A DNA stretch of 64,000 bases from Pseudomaricurvus sp050633365 (GTDB lineage: Bacteria; Pseudomonadota; Gammaproteobacteria; Pseudomonadales; Cellvibrionaceae), in assembly GCA_050633365.1 (NCBI GenBank), contig JBOEGJ010000018.1:62001-126000 (forward strand), given 5' to 3'. How positions within the stretch are numbered: position 1 is the first letter of the stretch; every line of letters begins with the position of its first letter. Positions 53,525-62,255 of this stretch are shown here, one piece after another. A program made the translations under genes and the position numbers. The notes below the pieces were generated by a model. That model was not told where the DNA came from, made no database searches, and saw nothing but the letters and a program-made list of their open reading frames with translations.

Positions 53525-53564
53525 TCAAAAAACGCCCATCACTGGATTGCAGAGATGGGCGTTT
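53525..53564 (-). terminator. Terminator of the TonB-type operon
   Basis: An 11-bp stem AAACGCCCATC (53530-53540) / GATGGGCGTTT (53554-53564) with a 13-base loop. Minus-strand reading gives TTTTTT after the stem. It is 20 bases past the stop of the TPR gene, the last gene of the operon. Confidence 0.85.
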
Positions 53565-53583
53565 AAGCAATTGCAGATAACGA

Positions 53584-54945
53584 TTAGTTAGCTGCTAAAG
53601 ATTCTTCACGTTTCAGCTCGTTCTTAGCGAACTCAATCCACTGAACCGCAAACTTGCGAGAGCGCTTGTCTTTCGCTGCTTTTTCGAAGGCCTTGATCGC
53701 CGACTTATACTTCTTCAAGTTCGCATTGGCCATACCCAAAACAATTTGCAATTGATCCGGACGCTTAATTCCGCCGCGTTTCACTGCAATAGCACCGGCA
53801 TCGATAGCCTTTTTGTGCTGATCATTGTCGAGGTAAATACCCGCCAACCGTGCGTATAAGTCGCCTTTATCAGACTTCTTCGCAGCCTTTTCCATTTCTG
53901 GAATCGACTTTTTAACATTTTGCGCTAAGCGCCATGCCGTCGCCAATACTTCCAAATTTTTAGAAGTCTCTTCGATTACACCCGCTTTCATGCCTTTATC
54001 AATGACACGAGCCGCTTTGTAAGGCACATCTTCGCCCATAAAGAGATACGCCAGATTCATCAGCTCTTTCTCTTTCGAAAGCTCACCCATTAGGTAAACC
54101 GTCTCGAGGGAATGTAACTGATTTTTCTCTTGCCCTTCAGCACCATACATACCGGACAACTGCTTCCAGTAAGTAGCTTTAGGGTAGTGGCGAACCAACT
54201 TATGCAAGATATCGATAACTTTTTTATTGTTACCTTGGTCAAAGTAAATGGCACGCTGCAGCGTAAACCAGTTTTCTTTGGGAACCTTACCTTTGCTTTC
54301 GTATTTATCGACTGCAATGTTGATGTTCTTCAGCGCTTCTTTCATTTCATTGAGCTGATAATGGCCTTGTGCAACAAGCACATAAGCATCAGCACCAACG
54401 ATTGGCTGAATTTCCATCCACTTTTTAAGCAGTACAATCGCGCCGCGGTAATCTTCTTGAACAAACTTTAGCTGCGCTAAGGTGTACAAGGTACCGAGCT
54501 TCAATGCGTCATTTAACTGTTCTTCTTTCAGAACTTTGTCGTAGTAACGAATCGCGCTTTTGTAATCTTCCAGCGAGTAGTAAACCCAACCGTAGTAATT
54601 CCACAGGTTGGCTTTGGCAAAGCTGGTGTATTTAGCGCTTTTCTTTGCTTCGAGTTCTTTCAGAACAACCAGAGCACCGGCCCAATCGTTCGCGTCGGTC
54701 ATTTCTTGAACCTTGGCGAAGTCTTTAAACACGGATTGAGGCAATGAGTATGATTTTTTCGTCTTGTATTTTGGCTTTTCAGCTTTGTCGTCTTGAGCGA
54801 ATGCGCTGCCCGAAGACAAAGCATCCAACCCTAGAGACTGCAGAACAACACTCGATGCAGCTGGCGCCAAAGCCAATGGCGCCGCTATCAGAGTCTGCCT
54901 GACGAGCTTAGAAAGCTTAGCCGTCATCTTCATAGTCTTTCCCAT
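53584..54945 (-). CDS. Periplasmic TPR protein of the TonB operon
   Basis: A 453-residue exported repeat protein. A signal peptide (hydrophobic core LIAAPLALAPAASSVV) ends near SAFA. Tetratricopeptide-like helices follow, for example KANLWNYYGWVYYSLEDYKSAIRYYDKVL and ADAYVLVAQGHYQLNEMKEAL, continuing to IVLGMANANLKKYKSAIKAFEKA at the C-terminus. Such TPR proteins close DUF3450-ExbB-TonB operons and probably scaffold or connect TonB with receptors; the function is not established. Starts at 54945 (ATG), 54933 or 54927 are possible; none has an ideal ribosome binding site. Confidence 0.85.
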   Translation of the reverse strand: MGKTMKMTAKLSKLVRQTLIAAPLALAPAASSVVLQSLGLDALSSGSAFAQDDKAEKPKYKTKKSYSLPQSVFKDFAKVQEMTDANDWAGALVVLKELEAKKSAKYTSFAKANLWNYYGWVYYSLEDYKSAIRYYDKVLKEEQLNDALKLGTLYTLAQLKFVQEDYRGAIVLLKKWMEIQPIVGADAYVLVAQGHYQLNEMKEALKNINIAVDKYESKGKVPKENWFTLQRAIYFDQGNNKKVIDILHKLVRHYPKATYWKQLSGMYGAEGQEKNQLHSLETVYLMGELSKEKELMNLAYLFMGEDVPYKAARVIDKGMKAGVIEETSKNLEVLATAWRLAQNVKKSIPEMEKAAKKSDKGDLYARLAGIYLDNDQHKKAIDAGAIAVKRGGIKRPDQLQIVLGMANANLKKYKSAIKAFEKAAKDKRSRKFAVQWIEFAKNELKREESLAAN

Positions 54946-54948
54946 TGT

Positions 54949-55557
54949 TTACTTGGCAATAGCAAAGGTAATTTTGTTACGAACACCAGGCACTTCCACC
55001 GCTTCGCCGTCAATGACGCGAGGCTTGTATTTAAACTTCAACGCGGCCTTCATGGCTGCACGGTTAAATACATTTTGTGGAACCGCTTCGATAACGACTG
55101 GATCTTTAACAGAACCGTTCGTTGTCACGGTGAACTCAACAATAACGTAACCTTCGATACCGCGTGATAAAGCTCGGCGTGGATACTGCGGCTGAACTTT
55201 CACAATTGGTAGGTACTCACCGTCAGAGCCAAATCCGCCCACACCTTTAACGTTCAGGTTTGGATTGATTCGCGGTGCCGACATGTTCAAAGCGTCTGGG
55301 TTCACATCAGGTTGATCGAACTCAGGCTCTGGCATATCGGGTGGCGGCTCATCCGGATCTTCCGGTTTCTCCGGTTTCTCGGTGTCATACTGCGTTTCGA
55401 TTGCACGTTCAGGCATGTGAATATCCGCAACTTTACGCTCTTCCACTTCTTCGGGAGGCTTATTGTTTGCTTCAATCAATGCATGCATCAAAAACAGCAG
55501 GCCGAAGGTTGTGGCTGCCGCCAGCAACCCTGCCAATCCTAATCTTGCAACATTCAT
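54949..55557 (-). CDS. tonB: TonB-family energy transducer
   Basis: A 202-residue TonB2-type protein. It has an N-terminal membrane anchor (about 6-27), then a Pro/Glu/Asp-rich spacer (EKPEKPEDPDEPPPDMPEPE) that is short and acidic. The C-terminal domain has VKVQPQYPRRALSRGIEGYVIVEFTVTTNGSV, the YP and GxV hallmarks. It links ExbB/ExbD to outer-membrane receptors. It starts 6 bases after exbD. The short periplasmic spacer may be why the operon carries an extra TPR protein. Confidence 0.93.
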   Translation of the reverse strand: MNVARLGLAGLLAAATTFGLLFLMHALIEANNKPPEEVEERKVADIHMPERAIETQYDTEKPEKPEDPDEPPPDMPEPEFDQPDVNPDALNMSAPRINPNLNVKGVGGFGSDGEYLPIVKVQPQYPRRALSRGIEGYVIVEFTVTTNGSVKDPVVIEAVPQNVFNRAAMKAALKFKYKPRVIDGEAVEVPGVRNKITFAIAK

Positions 55558-55563
55558 AGCGCT

Positions 55564-55968
55564 CTATTTCTTCTCAGTAGATACAGAAACGTCCAATACA
55601 CCTGCCTCACGAGCGGCTTCCGCCACTTTGGTCAAGGTTTCGATATTGGATTCATCGTCCGCTTGGATGACTACAGCACCTTTCGGATTCTCCGCATGCA
55701 GACGTTCGATACTGCCTTTGACAGCGCGAATATCGATGCGGGCCTTGTCAATCCACACTTCGTTGTTAGAGCTGACAGCTATAAGAATGTTGGCGTTCTT
55801 CTTCAGCAATGCGGTCGTCGCCTCAGGGCGAGTGATCTCAATGCCGGCCTCCTTAATAAAGGTGGCGGTAACAATGAAGAAGATCAACATGATAAAAACC
55901 ACGTCGAGCATCGGCGTTAAGTCGATGGCATTTTGCTCTTCTTCAGCTGCCTTATTTCTTCTGCCCAT
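55564..55968 (-). CDS. exbD: ExbD-family proton-channel subunit
   Basis: A 134-residue ExbD/TolR protein with one membrane helix (about 22-42; LTPMLDVVFIMLIFFIVTATF) that contains the proton-carrying Asp of LTPMLDV. The periplasmic domain follows. It pairs with ExbB from the preceding gene to drive TonB. The ATG at 55968 has AGAGAG upstream. Gaps to its neighbours are 41 and 6 bases. Confidence 0.95.
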   Translation of the reverse strand: MGRRNKAAEEEQNAIDLTPMLDVVFIMLIFFIVTATFIKEAGIEITRPEATTALLKKNANILIAVSSNNEVWIDKARIDIRAVKGSIERLHAENPKGAVVIQADDESNIETLTKVAEAAREAGVLDVSVSTEKK

Positions 55969-56009
55969 GATAACTCTCTTAATAACCGGTCAATGCTTTG
56001 GTTTAAGCC

Positions 56010-56537
56010 TTAATGGTCCATCGTCAAGTGGTCTTCAAGCAGCTGATTTTCACGCTCTGCAGTACGGGTGACGTAGGTATTACCAAATACGCCTGACAGT
56101 GCCGCAACCATACCCGCCATTGTCGGGATTGTTGCTTTAGAGACACCACCAGCCATGGATTTAGCATCTCCACCGCCCGTTACAGCTAGTACGTTAAACA
56201 CTTCGATCATCCCAGTCACCGTACCCAGTAGACCTAGCAAAGGCGCTAGAGCTACTAAAGTGGCGATCATATCGAGATTGGATTTAACCTTCTCGGATAC
56301 GCGGGAAATCAGTGCATAACGCACTTGGTGGGCATTCCAGGATTTACGCTCGGGACGATCTTCCCAAGCATCCAATGCGCCTTGAACATCTTTCTTCAAG
56401 GCACCGTGGAAATACCACACACGTTCAAAAATCAGAGTCCACATGACAAAGGTCAGGCCGGCGATCAGCAATAAAACATCACCGCCCTGAGCCACAAAGG
56501 CTTTAATGGCTGCTAGTGCGTCCATCAATGCCAACAT
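56010..56537 (-). CDS. exbB: ExbB-family proton-channel subunit
   Basis: A 175-residue MotA/TolQ/ExbB protein with three hydrophobic segments (about 18-38, 90-115, 135-155). The hallmark LVALAPLLGLLGTVTGMIEVF is near 88-108 and VSKATIPTMAGMVAALSGVFGNTYV follows. It is short, as is usual for the ExbB2 type. TAGGAG lies 8 bases ahead of ATG 56537. It follows the larger TtpC-like gene after 10 bases. Confidence 0.93.
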   Translation of the reverse strand: MLALMDALAAIKAFVAQGGDVLLLIAGLTFVMWTLIFERVWYFHGALKKDVQGALDAWEDRPERKSWNAHQVRYALISRVSEKVKSNLDMIATLVALAPLLGLLGTVTGMIEVFNVLAVTGGGDAKSMAGGVSKATIPTMAGMVAALSGVFGNTYVTRTAERENQLLEDHLTMDH

Positions 56538-56547
56538 GCGCTATCTC

Positions 56548-57924
56548 CTACTTGCTCTCAGCGTTTTCGGCGATGATACCAGCAGTTTGCTCTTCCAGAA
56601 TATGGAGAACACGCTTGGCACGGCCGTTAACTAAGGTGTGCATCAGTACAGTAGGGATGGCAACAACCAGACCCAAAACTGTGGTTACTAGAGCACCGGA
56701 GATACCACCAGCCATAGCCTTAGGATCACCCGCACCGAAGATCGTAATCGCCTGGAAGGTGATGATCATACCGGTTACGGTACCCAGCAGACCCAAGAGA
56801 GGGGCTACCATGGAGATGATTTTCAGTAGATTCAGACCAGATTCAATCGCTGGACGCTCTTTCAGAGTTGCCTCTTCCAGTTTCAGCTCCAGAGTCTCAC
56901 CGTCTAAGCCTTTGTTGTCTTCAGCAACTTTCAACACGCGACCCAGAGGGTTGTTGGTGTTAGCAGAAGTTGATTTCAACTGAGCGTTAACCTTGCTGCT
57001 GATACCAGCCAGCACGATGAAGCGCCAGATTGCCAACAACATTGCGAATGCACCAACGGCTGAGATGATGTATCCCACCAGTTGGCCTTGATGCCAGCGC
57101 TCAACAATAGAGGGGCTGTTAATCAACGCAGAAAGGAAAGAACCGCCTGAAGGACCAGTAGGATCGATACCGACACGGGTGAAACCGTCGGTTGAACCCT
57201 GCAGAGTCATGGCAGCGGCTTGCAAGCCACCAGCAGGCTGACGAGTCAGCTCGGCCATTTTCTCGCCTTGCTGCAAGAACTCTAGGTACATGCCATCAGA
57301 CAACAACTGGAAGTTACCAATACGAACAACATCTTGAGAAGACTGCTCGCCATTTGGCTTGATTACAGTACCAGTGAACTTAACGGTTTTACCGCCTTCA
57401 ATGGTTTCACGCTGAATTTCGTACCACAGACGCTCGATCTCTTCGATGGTCGGCAGCTGAGTAGCGCTGTTCATCTTTTCGATCAAAGTATCTAGGAATG
57501 CTGCACGACCAGGGATTTGAGCAGACACAATAGAGGTGCTCAAGTTGGTACGCAGATCACCCGCGGTAGAAGTTAGGTGACCGAACAACTCTTTCAGTGA
57601 ACCCAAACGCTCTTGCAATTGCTTGCGCTTAGCGGTTACGTCCAACTCTTGTTGCTCGTAAGTTTTTTCCAAACGAACAGAGCGAGCTTCTTCATTTTTC
57701 TTGGTCTGTTTAGCTTGATTCAACAGAGACTGTTGATTAGCTTTTTGACGACGAAAGTCAGCTTCGCGCTTTTTGTGTTCTTTGGTCTCTGCAACCTTGC
57801 TCTGCTTAACCATGTTCAGCAGTTGATCGAGAGATTGTGCCTTTTCTTCAGCCATAACAACGCTTGAAGCCAATAGGCCAGCAGTTGCAACAGCTAGGCA
57901 ACGTTTAGCAAAATTCATTTTCAT
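56548..57924 (-). CDS. Large MotA/TolQ/ExbB protein with periplasmic coiled coil (TtpC-like)
   Basis: A 458-residue exported membrane protein. A signal peptide (cleaved near VVMA, residue 24) precedes a long, charged coiled coil (about 28-130; KHKKREADFRRQKANQQSLL), then a globular part, then three membrane helices (about 277-303, 370-395, 405-430) with the ExbB core MVAPLLGLLGTVTGMIITF and GALVTTVLGLVVAIPTVLMH. Vibrio TtpC, which works only with TonB2, has this plan. ATG 57924 overlaps the DUF3450 stop as ATGA and has GGAGG upstream. Confidence 0.92.
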   Translation of the reverse strand: MKMNFAKRCLAVATAGLLASSVVMAEEKAQSLDQLLNMVKQSKVAETKEHKKREADFRRQKANQQSLLNQAKQTKKNEEARSVRLEKTYEQQELDVTAKRKQLQERLGSLKELFGHLTSTAGDLRTNLSTSIVSAQIPGRAAFLDTLIEKMNSATQLPTIEEIERLWYEIQRETIEGGKTVKFTGTVIKPNGEQSSQDVVRIGNFQLLSDGMYLEFLQQGEKMAELTRQPAGGLQAAAMTLQGSTDGFTRVGIDPTGPSGGSFLSALINSPSIVERWHQGQLVGYIISAVGAFAMLLAIWRFIVLAGISSKVNAQLKSTSANTNNPLGRVLKVAEDNKGLDGETLELKLEEATLKERPAIESGLNLLKIISMVAPLLGLLGTVTGMIITFQAITIFGAGDPKAMAGGISGALVTTVLGLVVAIPTVLMHTLVNGRAKRVLHILEEQTAGIIAENAESK

Positions 57925-58706
57925 TGCGCTGCCTCCGGAGCCAAGATTGGCAAGTTCAGTACATCGATAGATGCTTGTTTCTTAGCGATACGGATTCCTT
58001 TCAGAATCGCGCTGCGGTATTCGCCAGAATCCAGCTCTACCCACGCTTGCTGACGCTGATCCCAAGCACCTGACAACTCGGTGTCAGTAGTTTGGTACAT
58101 CAGGGCAACACGACCTACACGGAAGACATTCACTTCACGATCTTGGCCACCAACGTTCAAGGTATCTTTATAAGTATCGATCTTGCGACCGTACTCAGAT
58201 TCGATTTTGTACGCTTCCAGAACCTGACGGAATTTCTCTGCAACAGAGATATCAGCACGTTCTTGGTTATTACGCAGCATGGCAAGACGCTCTTCACGCT
58301 CTTGCTTGTGGAAAGGTACATCCAGAGCAACAAACTGCTCCAAGCCGTCTAGCATTTTCAAGATCAATGGCTGAACTTGACGCTCCATAACGGTTACATT
58401 TGCGATGGACTCTTCCAGCTGAGAAATTACAGTCAATTGGTTAGCAAGTTGCTTTTCCAATTGAGAGTTATAAACACGCAAACCTTCGATTTGCTTGTTT
58501 ACGACTTTGAAATCATTCAGCAGGCTAGCAGTCTGATCAGCGATCGTGTCGATCTTTTGCTGAGAAGTCTGAGCCAGTTTGGTCTTCTGCTCACCAACTT
58601 GCAGAATGGAGTTCAACGTTTGGTCTGCGTGAGCAACACTACCAATAAGTGCGCTAGCAGAAAGAACAGTGGACAGAGCCACGGCCTTTAATCGCTGCTT
58701 CTTCAT
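57921..58706 (-). CDS. DUF3450 periplasmic coiled-coil protein
   Basis: A 261-residue protein of the DUF3450 family. It has a signal peptide (cleaved near VAHA, residue 27), a long coiled coil (about 35-115; KVVNKQIEGLRVYNSQLEKQLANQL) and a C-terminal domain with NVFRVGRVALMYQTTDTELSGAWDQRQQAWVELD. Such genes nearly always precede ExbB/TonB genes. The function is unknown; a periplasmic partner of the TtpC-like coiled coil is plausible. The start is ATG 58706, with GGGGGA 5 bases upstream; the frame from 58736 is not supported. It is the first gene of the six-gene operon. Confidence 0.92.
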   Translation of the reverse strand: MKKQRLKAVALSTVLSASALIGSVAHADQTLNSILQVGEQKTKLAQTSQQKIDTIADQTASLLNDFKVVNKQIEGLRVYNSQLEKQLANQLTVISQLEESIANVTVMERQVQPLILKMLDGLEQFVALDVPFHKQEREERLAMLRNNQERADISVAEKFRQVLEAYKIESEYGRKIDTYKDTLNVGGQDREVNVFRVGRVALMYQTTDTELSGAWDQRQQAWVELDSGEYRSAILKGIRIAKKQASIDVLNLPILAPEAAQ

Positions 58707-59009
58707 AAATCCCCCAGTGTGGGTACGTACAATCAACTCTTATTGCGGTCGGAATAACCGCTCTTTTTTCATTATTTATAGCCATTGGCTATAATTTGAA
58801 GCTGGCCATTTAATAACAGCAGCCCTAAACATTCAACGGTTAATCTACCTTGAAAGTCATATGTGTAAATTAGTATCAAGAAAGGTAACAATAGGGATTT
58901 TACCTGCGGGGTAAAGAGTAACAACGCGCCAAATACTCCACTTCAAGCGGATTAGACGGCGATAGTAAGCACTCACACCAAAAGTACTGCCAACCTGATG
59001 CGTGTAAAG
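58707..59009. other. Leader and promoter gap of the TonB-type operon
   Basis: About 300 bases between the operon start and folA, both read leftward. A short hairpin GCGGT / ACCGC with a 7-base loop is at 58745-58761 and is followed on plus by TCTTTTTT. A second inverted repeat is listed apart. No clear -35 and -10 pair was found, and no gene is visible. Confidence 0.5.
58776..58794. repeat. Inverted repeat upstream of the DUF3450 operon
   Basis: TTATAGCC and GGCTATAA form a perfect 8-bp inverted repeat with a 3-base centre, 70-88 bases before the operon start. A+T-rich TATA elements lie in both arms, so it may be an operator overlapping the promoter. It does not match a Fur box. Confidence 0.5.
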
Positions 59010-59513
59010 TTACACCCCGGTAACACGGTCAAATGTGAGAAAAGAGTACCCCAAATCCTGCTTCTCGGAGTGGCCATCTTGACGCGATACTTGCTCCCAC
59101 TGATCGTCCAAGGCGGGAAACCAAGCGTCTCCATCGATCTTTTTATGGATCTGCGTGAGGTAAATACGCTGCGCCAATGGCAGCGCCTCGGCGTATATCT
59201 GAGCGCCACCAATCACCATTAGCTCATCCGGTGACTCCTGCTCCGCCAAGCCCAAGGCCTGATCGAGCCCCGACGCTGCTACCACGCCATCGGCTCGCCA
59301 ATCCGACTGCCGCGTAATGACGATGTTGGTTCGGCCCGGCAAAGGACGACCAATCGACTCAAAAGTCTTACGCCCCATGACCACGGGCTTACCCAAGGTG
59401 ACTTTTTTGAAATATTGTAAATCTTCGGGCAGATGCCATGGCATCTTATTGTTTAAACCGATAACGCGATTTTCTGCCTGGGCAGCGATTAGCGCAATTC
59501 GAGGACGACTCAT
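59010..59513 (-). CDS. folA: Dihydrofolate reductase FolA
   Basis: A 167-residue dihydrofolate reductase. Seen are IALIAAQAENRVIGLNNKMPWHLPEDLQYFK (Trp and catalytic acidic residue region near 25-32), VVMGRKTFESIGRPLPGR and VIGGAQIYAEALPLA. It regenerates tetrahydrofolate used by ThyA from the gene just upstream. It is third in the run lgt-thyA-folA, 69 bases after thyA. Confidence 0.95.
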   Translation of the reverse strand: MSRPRIALIAAQAENRVIGLNNKMPWHLPEDLQYFKKVTLGKPVVMGRKTFESIGRPLPGRTNIVITRQSDWRADGVVAASGLDQALGLAEQESPDELMVIGGAQIYAEALPLAQRIYLTQIHKKIDGDAWFPALDDQWEQVSRQDGHSEKQDLGYSFLTFDRVTGV

Positions 59514-59582
59514 AAACCAATCTCTTAATAGTCAGTAAAAAACTCTATCCCTGTGACAGATAGCCACGCAGCTTGGTGCCAC

Positions 59583-60434
59583 TCAGACCGAAAATGGATA
59601 GGTGATGGGCTCGTGAAACTGATAACCCTCGACCTCAAAATCATCCATGGTCACCCAGGTTTCGATATCCTCTAGCGATTTAATGTCGGGATTAATGGTC
59701 AGTTGCGGCGGCTCAAAGGGCTCACGCTTCAATTGCACGTCGCGCATTAACTCCAGCTGATCCTCATAGATGTGGGCGTTCACAATCTTGTGGTAGGCCA
59801 TGCCCGCCTGATGGCCGGTAATTTGCGCCACCAGCTTCAACAAAGTAAATACTTGAATCTGATTGAAGTTGAGCCCCAGCGGCACGTCGCAAGAGCGCTG
59901 GTAAGAGGTCAAATGAAGCACGCCACCCAGCAAAGAGAAGTTATGGGTGTGCATGCACGGGCGCAGACAACCCATATGAAATTCACCGGGATTGTAAAAA
60001 GACAGGATCTCGCCGCGATCGTCAATTCCCTTAGACAGGTTATCGATCAGCTTGCGAAATTGATCCACCTGCCCACCGTCAGGCTTGCTCCACTGACGAC
60101 CTTGAACGCCGTAAACCCGCCCCATATCATCATCGCCTTTTCGATGGGGGCTTGCCAACCAAACGCTGTTGTCGTTGGCATTGGCATCCCAAGTCTTTGT
60201 TCCCAGCTGGCGAAAATCGGCGGCGTTGTCGTAGCCGCGTAAATACCCCAACAATTCAGCAATGGCCGATTTCCAATAGCTTTTTCGCGTGGTGATCAGA
60301 GGAAATTGATTGGCACCAACATCGTGAACCATATCGGCATTGATCACCGTTAAGCAGCGCTTGCCCGTGCGCTCATTCTCGACCCAAACCCCCTCATCGA
60401 CGATACGACGGCATAAATCCAAATACTGTTTCAT
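59583..60434 (-). CDS. thyA: Thymidylate synthase ThyA
   Basis: A 283-residue thymidylate synthase making dTMP from dUMP. Conserved parts are GVWVENERTGKRCLTVIN, WKSAIAELLGYLRG, the catalytic Cys in LRPCMHTHNF, YQRSCDVPLGLNFNQIQVF and KIVNAHIYEDQLELM. The catalytic loop reads PCM rather than the common PCH, as in some Pseudomonas enzymes, so this seems a regular variant. ATG 60434 overlaps the lgt stop as ATGA and has AAGGTG upstream. Confidence 0.95.
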   Translation of the reverse strand: MKQYLDLCRRIVDEGVWVENERTGKRCLTVINADMVHDVGANQFPLITTRKSYWKSAIAELLGYLRGYDNAADFRQLGTKTWDANANDNSVWLASPHRKGDDDMGRVYGVQGRQWSKPDGGQVDQFRKLIDNLSKGIDDRGEILSFYNPGEFHMGCLRPCMHTHNFSLLGGVLHLTSYQRSCDVPLGLNFNQIQVFTLLKLVAQITGHQAGMAYHKIVNAHIYEDQLELMRDVQLKREPFEPPQLTINPDIKSLEDIETWVTMDDFEVEGYQFHEPITYPFSV

Positions 60435-61273
60435 TTTTTCACCTTGTTCTTTTCTGCGGCACTTTGCTTTCTATAGGCCAACACCAAGAGTATGAGTCCC
60501 AGTAATATCATCGGCAGACTTAACAACTGCCCTCTCGTCATCCAGCCCAATAGGTCAAAGCCGATATGGCCGTCGGGTTCGCGCACGAACTCGACGCCAA
60601 AGCGGAAGCTTCCGTAAAGCATCAGAAATAAGCCGCTCACCGCCATGCGAGGTCGAGGTTTGGCCGAGAACCACACAAGCACCACAAACAGTAGCAAACC
60701 CTCTAAGGCCGCCTGATACAGTTGCGATGGGTGCCTAGCCAAACCCAGCGGATCCTTTGGAAACACCATGGCCCAAGAGACATCACTGGCTCTGCCCCAC
60801 AGCTCCTGCCCGATAAAATTTCCCACACGGCCAAGCCCCAACCCCAACGGAACCAAGGGCACCATAAAATCGGTCAAGGCAAAAAAAGGTGTTTTGATTT
60901 TTCTGGCGTAAAGCATCATCGCCACGGCGACACCAATCAGGCCGCCGTGAAAGGACATACCGCCTTCCCACACTCGAAGCAGCCACAGTGGGTCGCTGAG
61001 AAAACGCTCGAAGTGGTAGAACAACACGTAACCACAGCGCCCTCCCAACACCACACCCATGGCGCCATAAACAATCAAGTCTTCCACTTGGGCTTTGGCG
61101 ACGGGCGAGTGGGACTTATTGGATCGGCTAACAGCCAACCACCAGGCTCCGGCAAACCCCAACAAATACATAAGTCCGTACCAATGAACCTCTAGAGGCC
61201 CCAGTGTTTTACCAAACAATTCGAACGGACCAAGCGATAGCGCGACGGGATCAATCGTGGGATAAGTCAGCAT
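60431..61273 (-). CDS. lgt: Prolipoprotein diacylglyceryl transferase Lgt
   Basis: A 280-residue membrane enzyme that attaches diacylglycerol to the lipobox Cys of lipoprotein precursors. Signatures are EVHWYGLMYLLGFAGAWWL, GGRCGYVLFYHF, EGGMSFHGGLIGVAVA, GRVGNFIGQELWGRASD and ARHPSQLYQAALEGLLLF. About seven membrane segments are seen. It starts the lgt-thyA-folA run; the lgt-thyA order is common in gammaproteobacteria. Confidence 0.96.
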   Translation of the reverse strand: MLTYPTIDPVALSLGPFELFGKTLGPLEVHWYGLMYLLGFAGAWWLAVSRSNKSHSPVAKAQVEDLIVYGAMGVVLGGRCGYVLFYHFERFLSDPLWLLRVWEGGMSFHGGLIGVAVAMMLYARKIKTPFFALTDFMVPLVPLGLGLGRVGNFIGQELWGRASDVSWAMVFPKDPLGLARHPSQLYQAALEGLLLFVVLVWFSAKPRPRMAVSGLFLMLYGSFRFGVEFVREPDGHIGFDLLGWMTRGQLLSLPMILLGLILLVLAYRKQSAAEKNKVKK

Positions 61274-61429
61274 AATCTCTACTTATTAGCTTCAATTCAA
61301 AGCTTCTTCACTAACAACAATGGCCAAAACTCGTTCAGCCAAACCTTAAAACCTAGGGCTGAATCCTACAGACTCACATCCGAAAAAGAACCCTTGATCA
61401 GTGCGGCGTTCAACACAGAAACGATAGCC

Positions 61430-62245
61430 TCACTGAGCGCCTGAGCCGGCCATCATACCACCGATGAACAACTGAACGGCAATCACCATCAACACCACGG
61501 CAAAGGCTCGCTGGAGTTTTTCGGCCGGTAATTTGTGGGCCAATGTTGCACCCAGCCGAGAAGCGGGGGCGCTGCAAATGACCATGCCTAAAAAGGCCGG
61601 TAGGTAAACAAAACCTATGGAACCCGCTGGCAAGTCAGGATGATTCCAACCCTGAACCACGTATGAGATGGCACCAGAGAGCGCAATGGGCAAGCCCAAA
61701 GCCGCTGAAGTGGCCACTGCTCGAGCCATAACAACCCCACAAAACCTGAGAAATGGGACCGTCATTGAGCCGCCGCCAACGCCAAACAGCGAAGAAAAAC
61801 CTCCAATCGCTAACGCCGACAAACTCAACCCCAGCCTATTTGGCAAAGTGGCTTTATCTTGTGCAACTTTGCGCAACATGGTGAAACCAACAAAAACAAG
61901 AAAAACGGCAAAAGCAAACTGCAACTCAATGCCGTCGAGGGATGCTGCGAGCACACCTCCCAACCACGCCCCGACGATAACGCCTGGCACCAAAGGCAAC
62001 AGCAAAGACACCTCAATGGCCTTCTTCTGCCAGTGGGTCCAACTTGCGGTCACGGCAGTCACCACGATACAGGCCAGAGAAGTTCCCACCGCCAAGTGCG
62101 TTAAGACCGCGTCCGGAAACGCCAATACACCGAAGGTGTATATCATCGCCGGCACCATGACCACGCCACCGCCCAACCCGAATAAACCGGCAATCAGCCC
62201 CGCGACCACCCCCACTAGGGCAAATACAATGAGTAACGTGACCAT
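61430..62245 (-). CDS. TauE/SafE-family membrane permease
   Basis: A 271-residue sulfite exporter TauE/SafE-family protein with about eight hydrophobic segments. Two repeats start GLIAGLFGLGGGVVMVPAMI near 13-32 and GGFSSLFGVGGGSMTVPFLRF near 148-168. Substrates of characterised members are organosulfonates, sulfite or C-S compounds, and none is indicated here. The start ATG 62245 is preceded directly by an eight-G tract acting as ribosome binding site; the TTG at 62257 lies before it. Confidence 0.88.
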   Translation of the reverse strand: MVTLLIVFALVGVVAGLIAGLFGLGGGVVMVPAMIYTFGVLAFPDAVLTHLAVGTSLACIVVTAVTASWTHWQKKAIEVSLLLPLVPGVIVGAWLGGVLAASLDGIELQFAFAVFLVFVGFTMLRKVAQDKATLPNRLGLSLSALAIGGFSSLFGVGGGSMTVPFLRFCGVVMARAVATSAALGLPIALSGAISYVVQGWNHPDLPAGSIGFVYLPAFLGMVICSAPASRLGATLAHKLPAEKLQRAFAVVLMVIAVQLFIGGMMAGSGAQ

Positions 62246-62247
62246 AA

Positions 62248-62255
62248 CCCCCCCC
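62248..62255 (-). repeat. Eight-G tract at the TauE/SafE ribosome binding site
   Basis: Eight consecutive G on the minus strand lie 3-10 bases ahead of ATG 62245. A change of tract length would alter ribosome binding site strength or spacing. Confidence 0.7.

Noticed and set aside
55463..56071. Open frame of 202 codons on the plus strand.
   Set aside because: It lies antisense to exbD and tonB, which have clear families. No family motif or ribosome binding site is seen, so it is a shadow of the real genes.
59583..60434. PCM instead of PCH at the ThyA active site as a sign of loss of function.
   Set aside because: All other catalytic blocks are intact and the same variant is known to me in Pseudomonas-type ThyA, so it is a normal subgroup feature.
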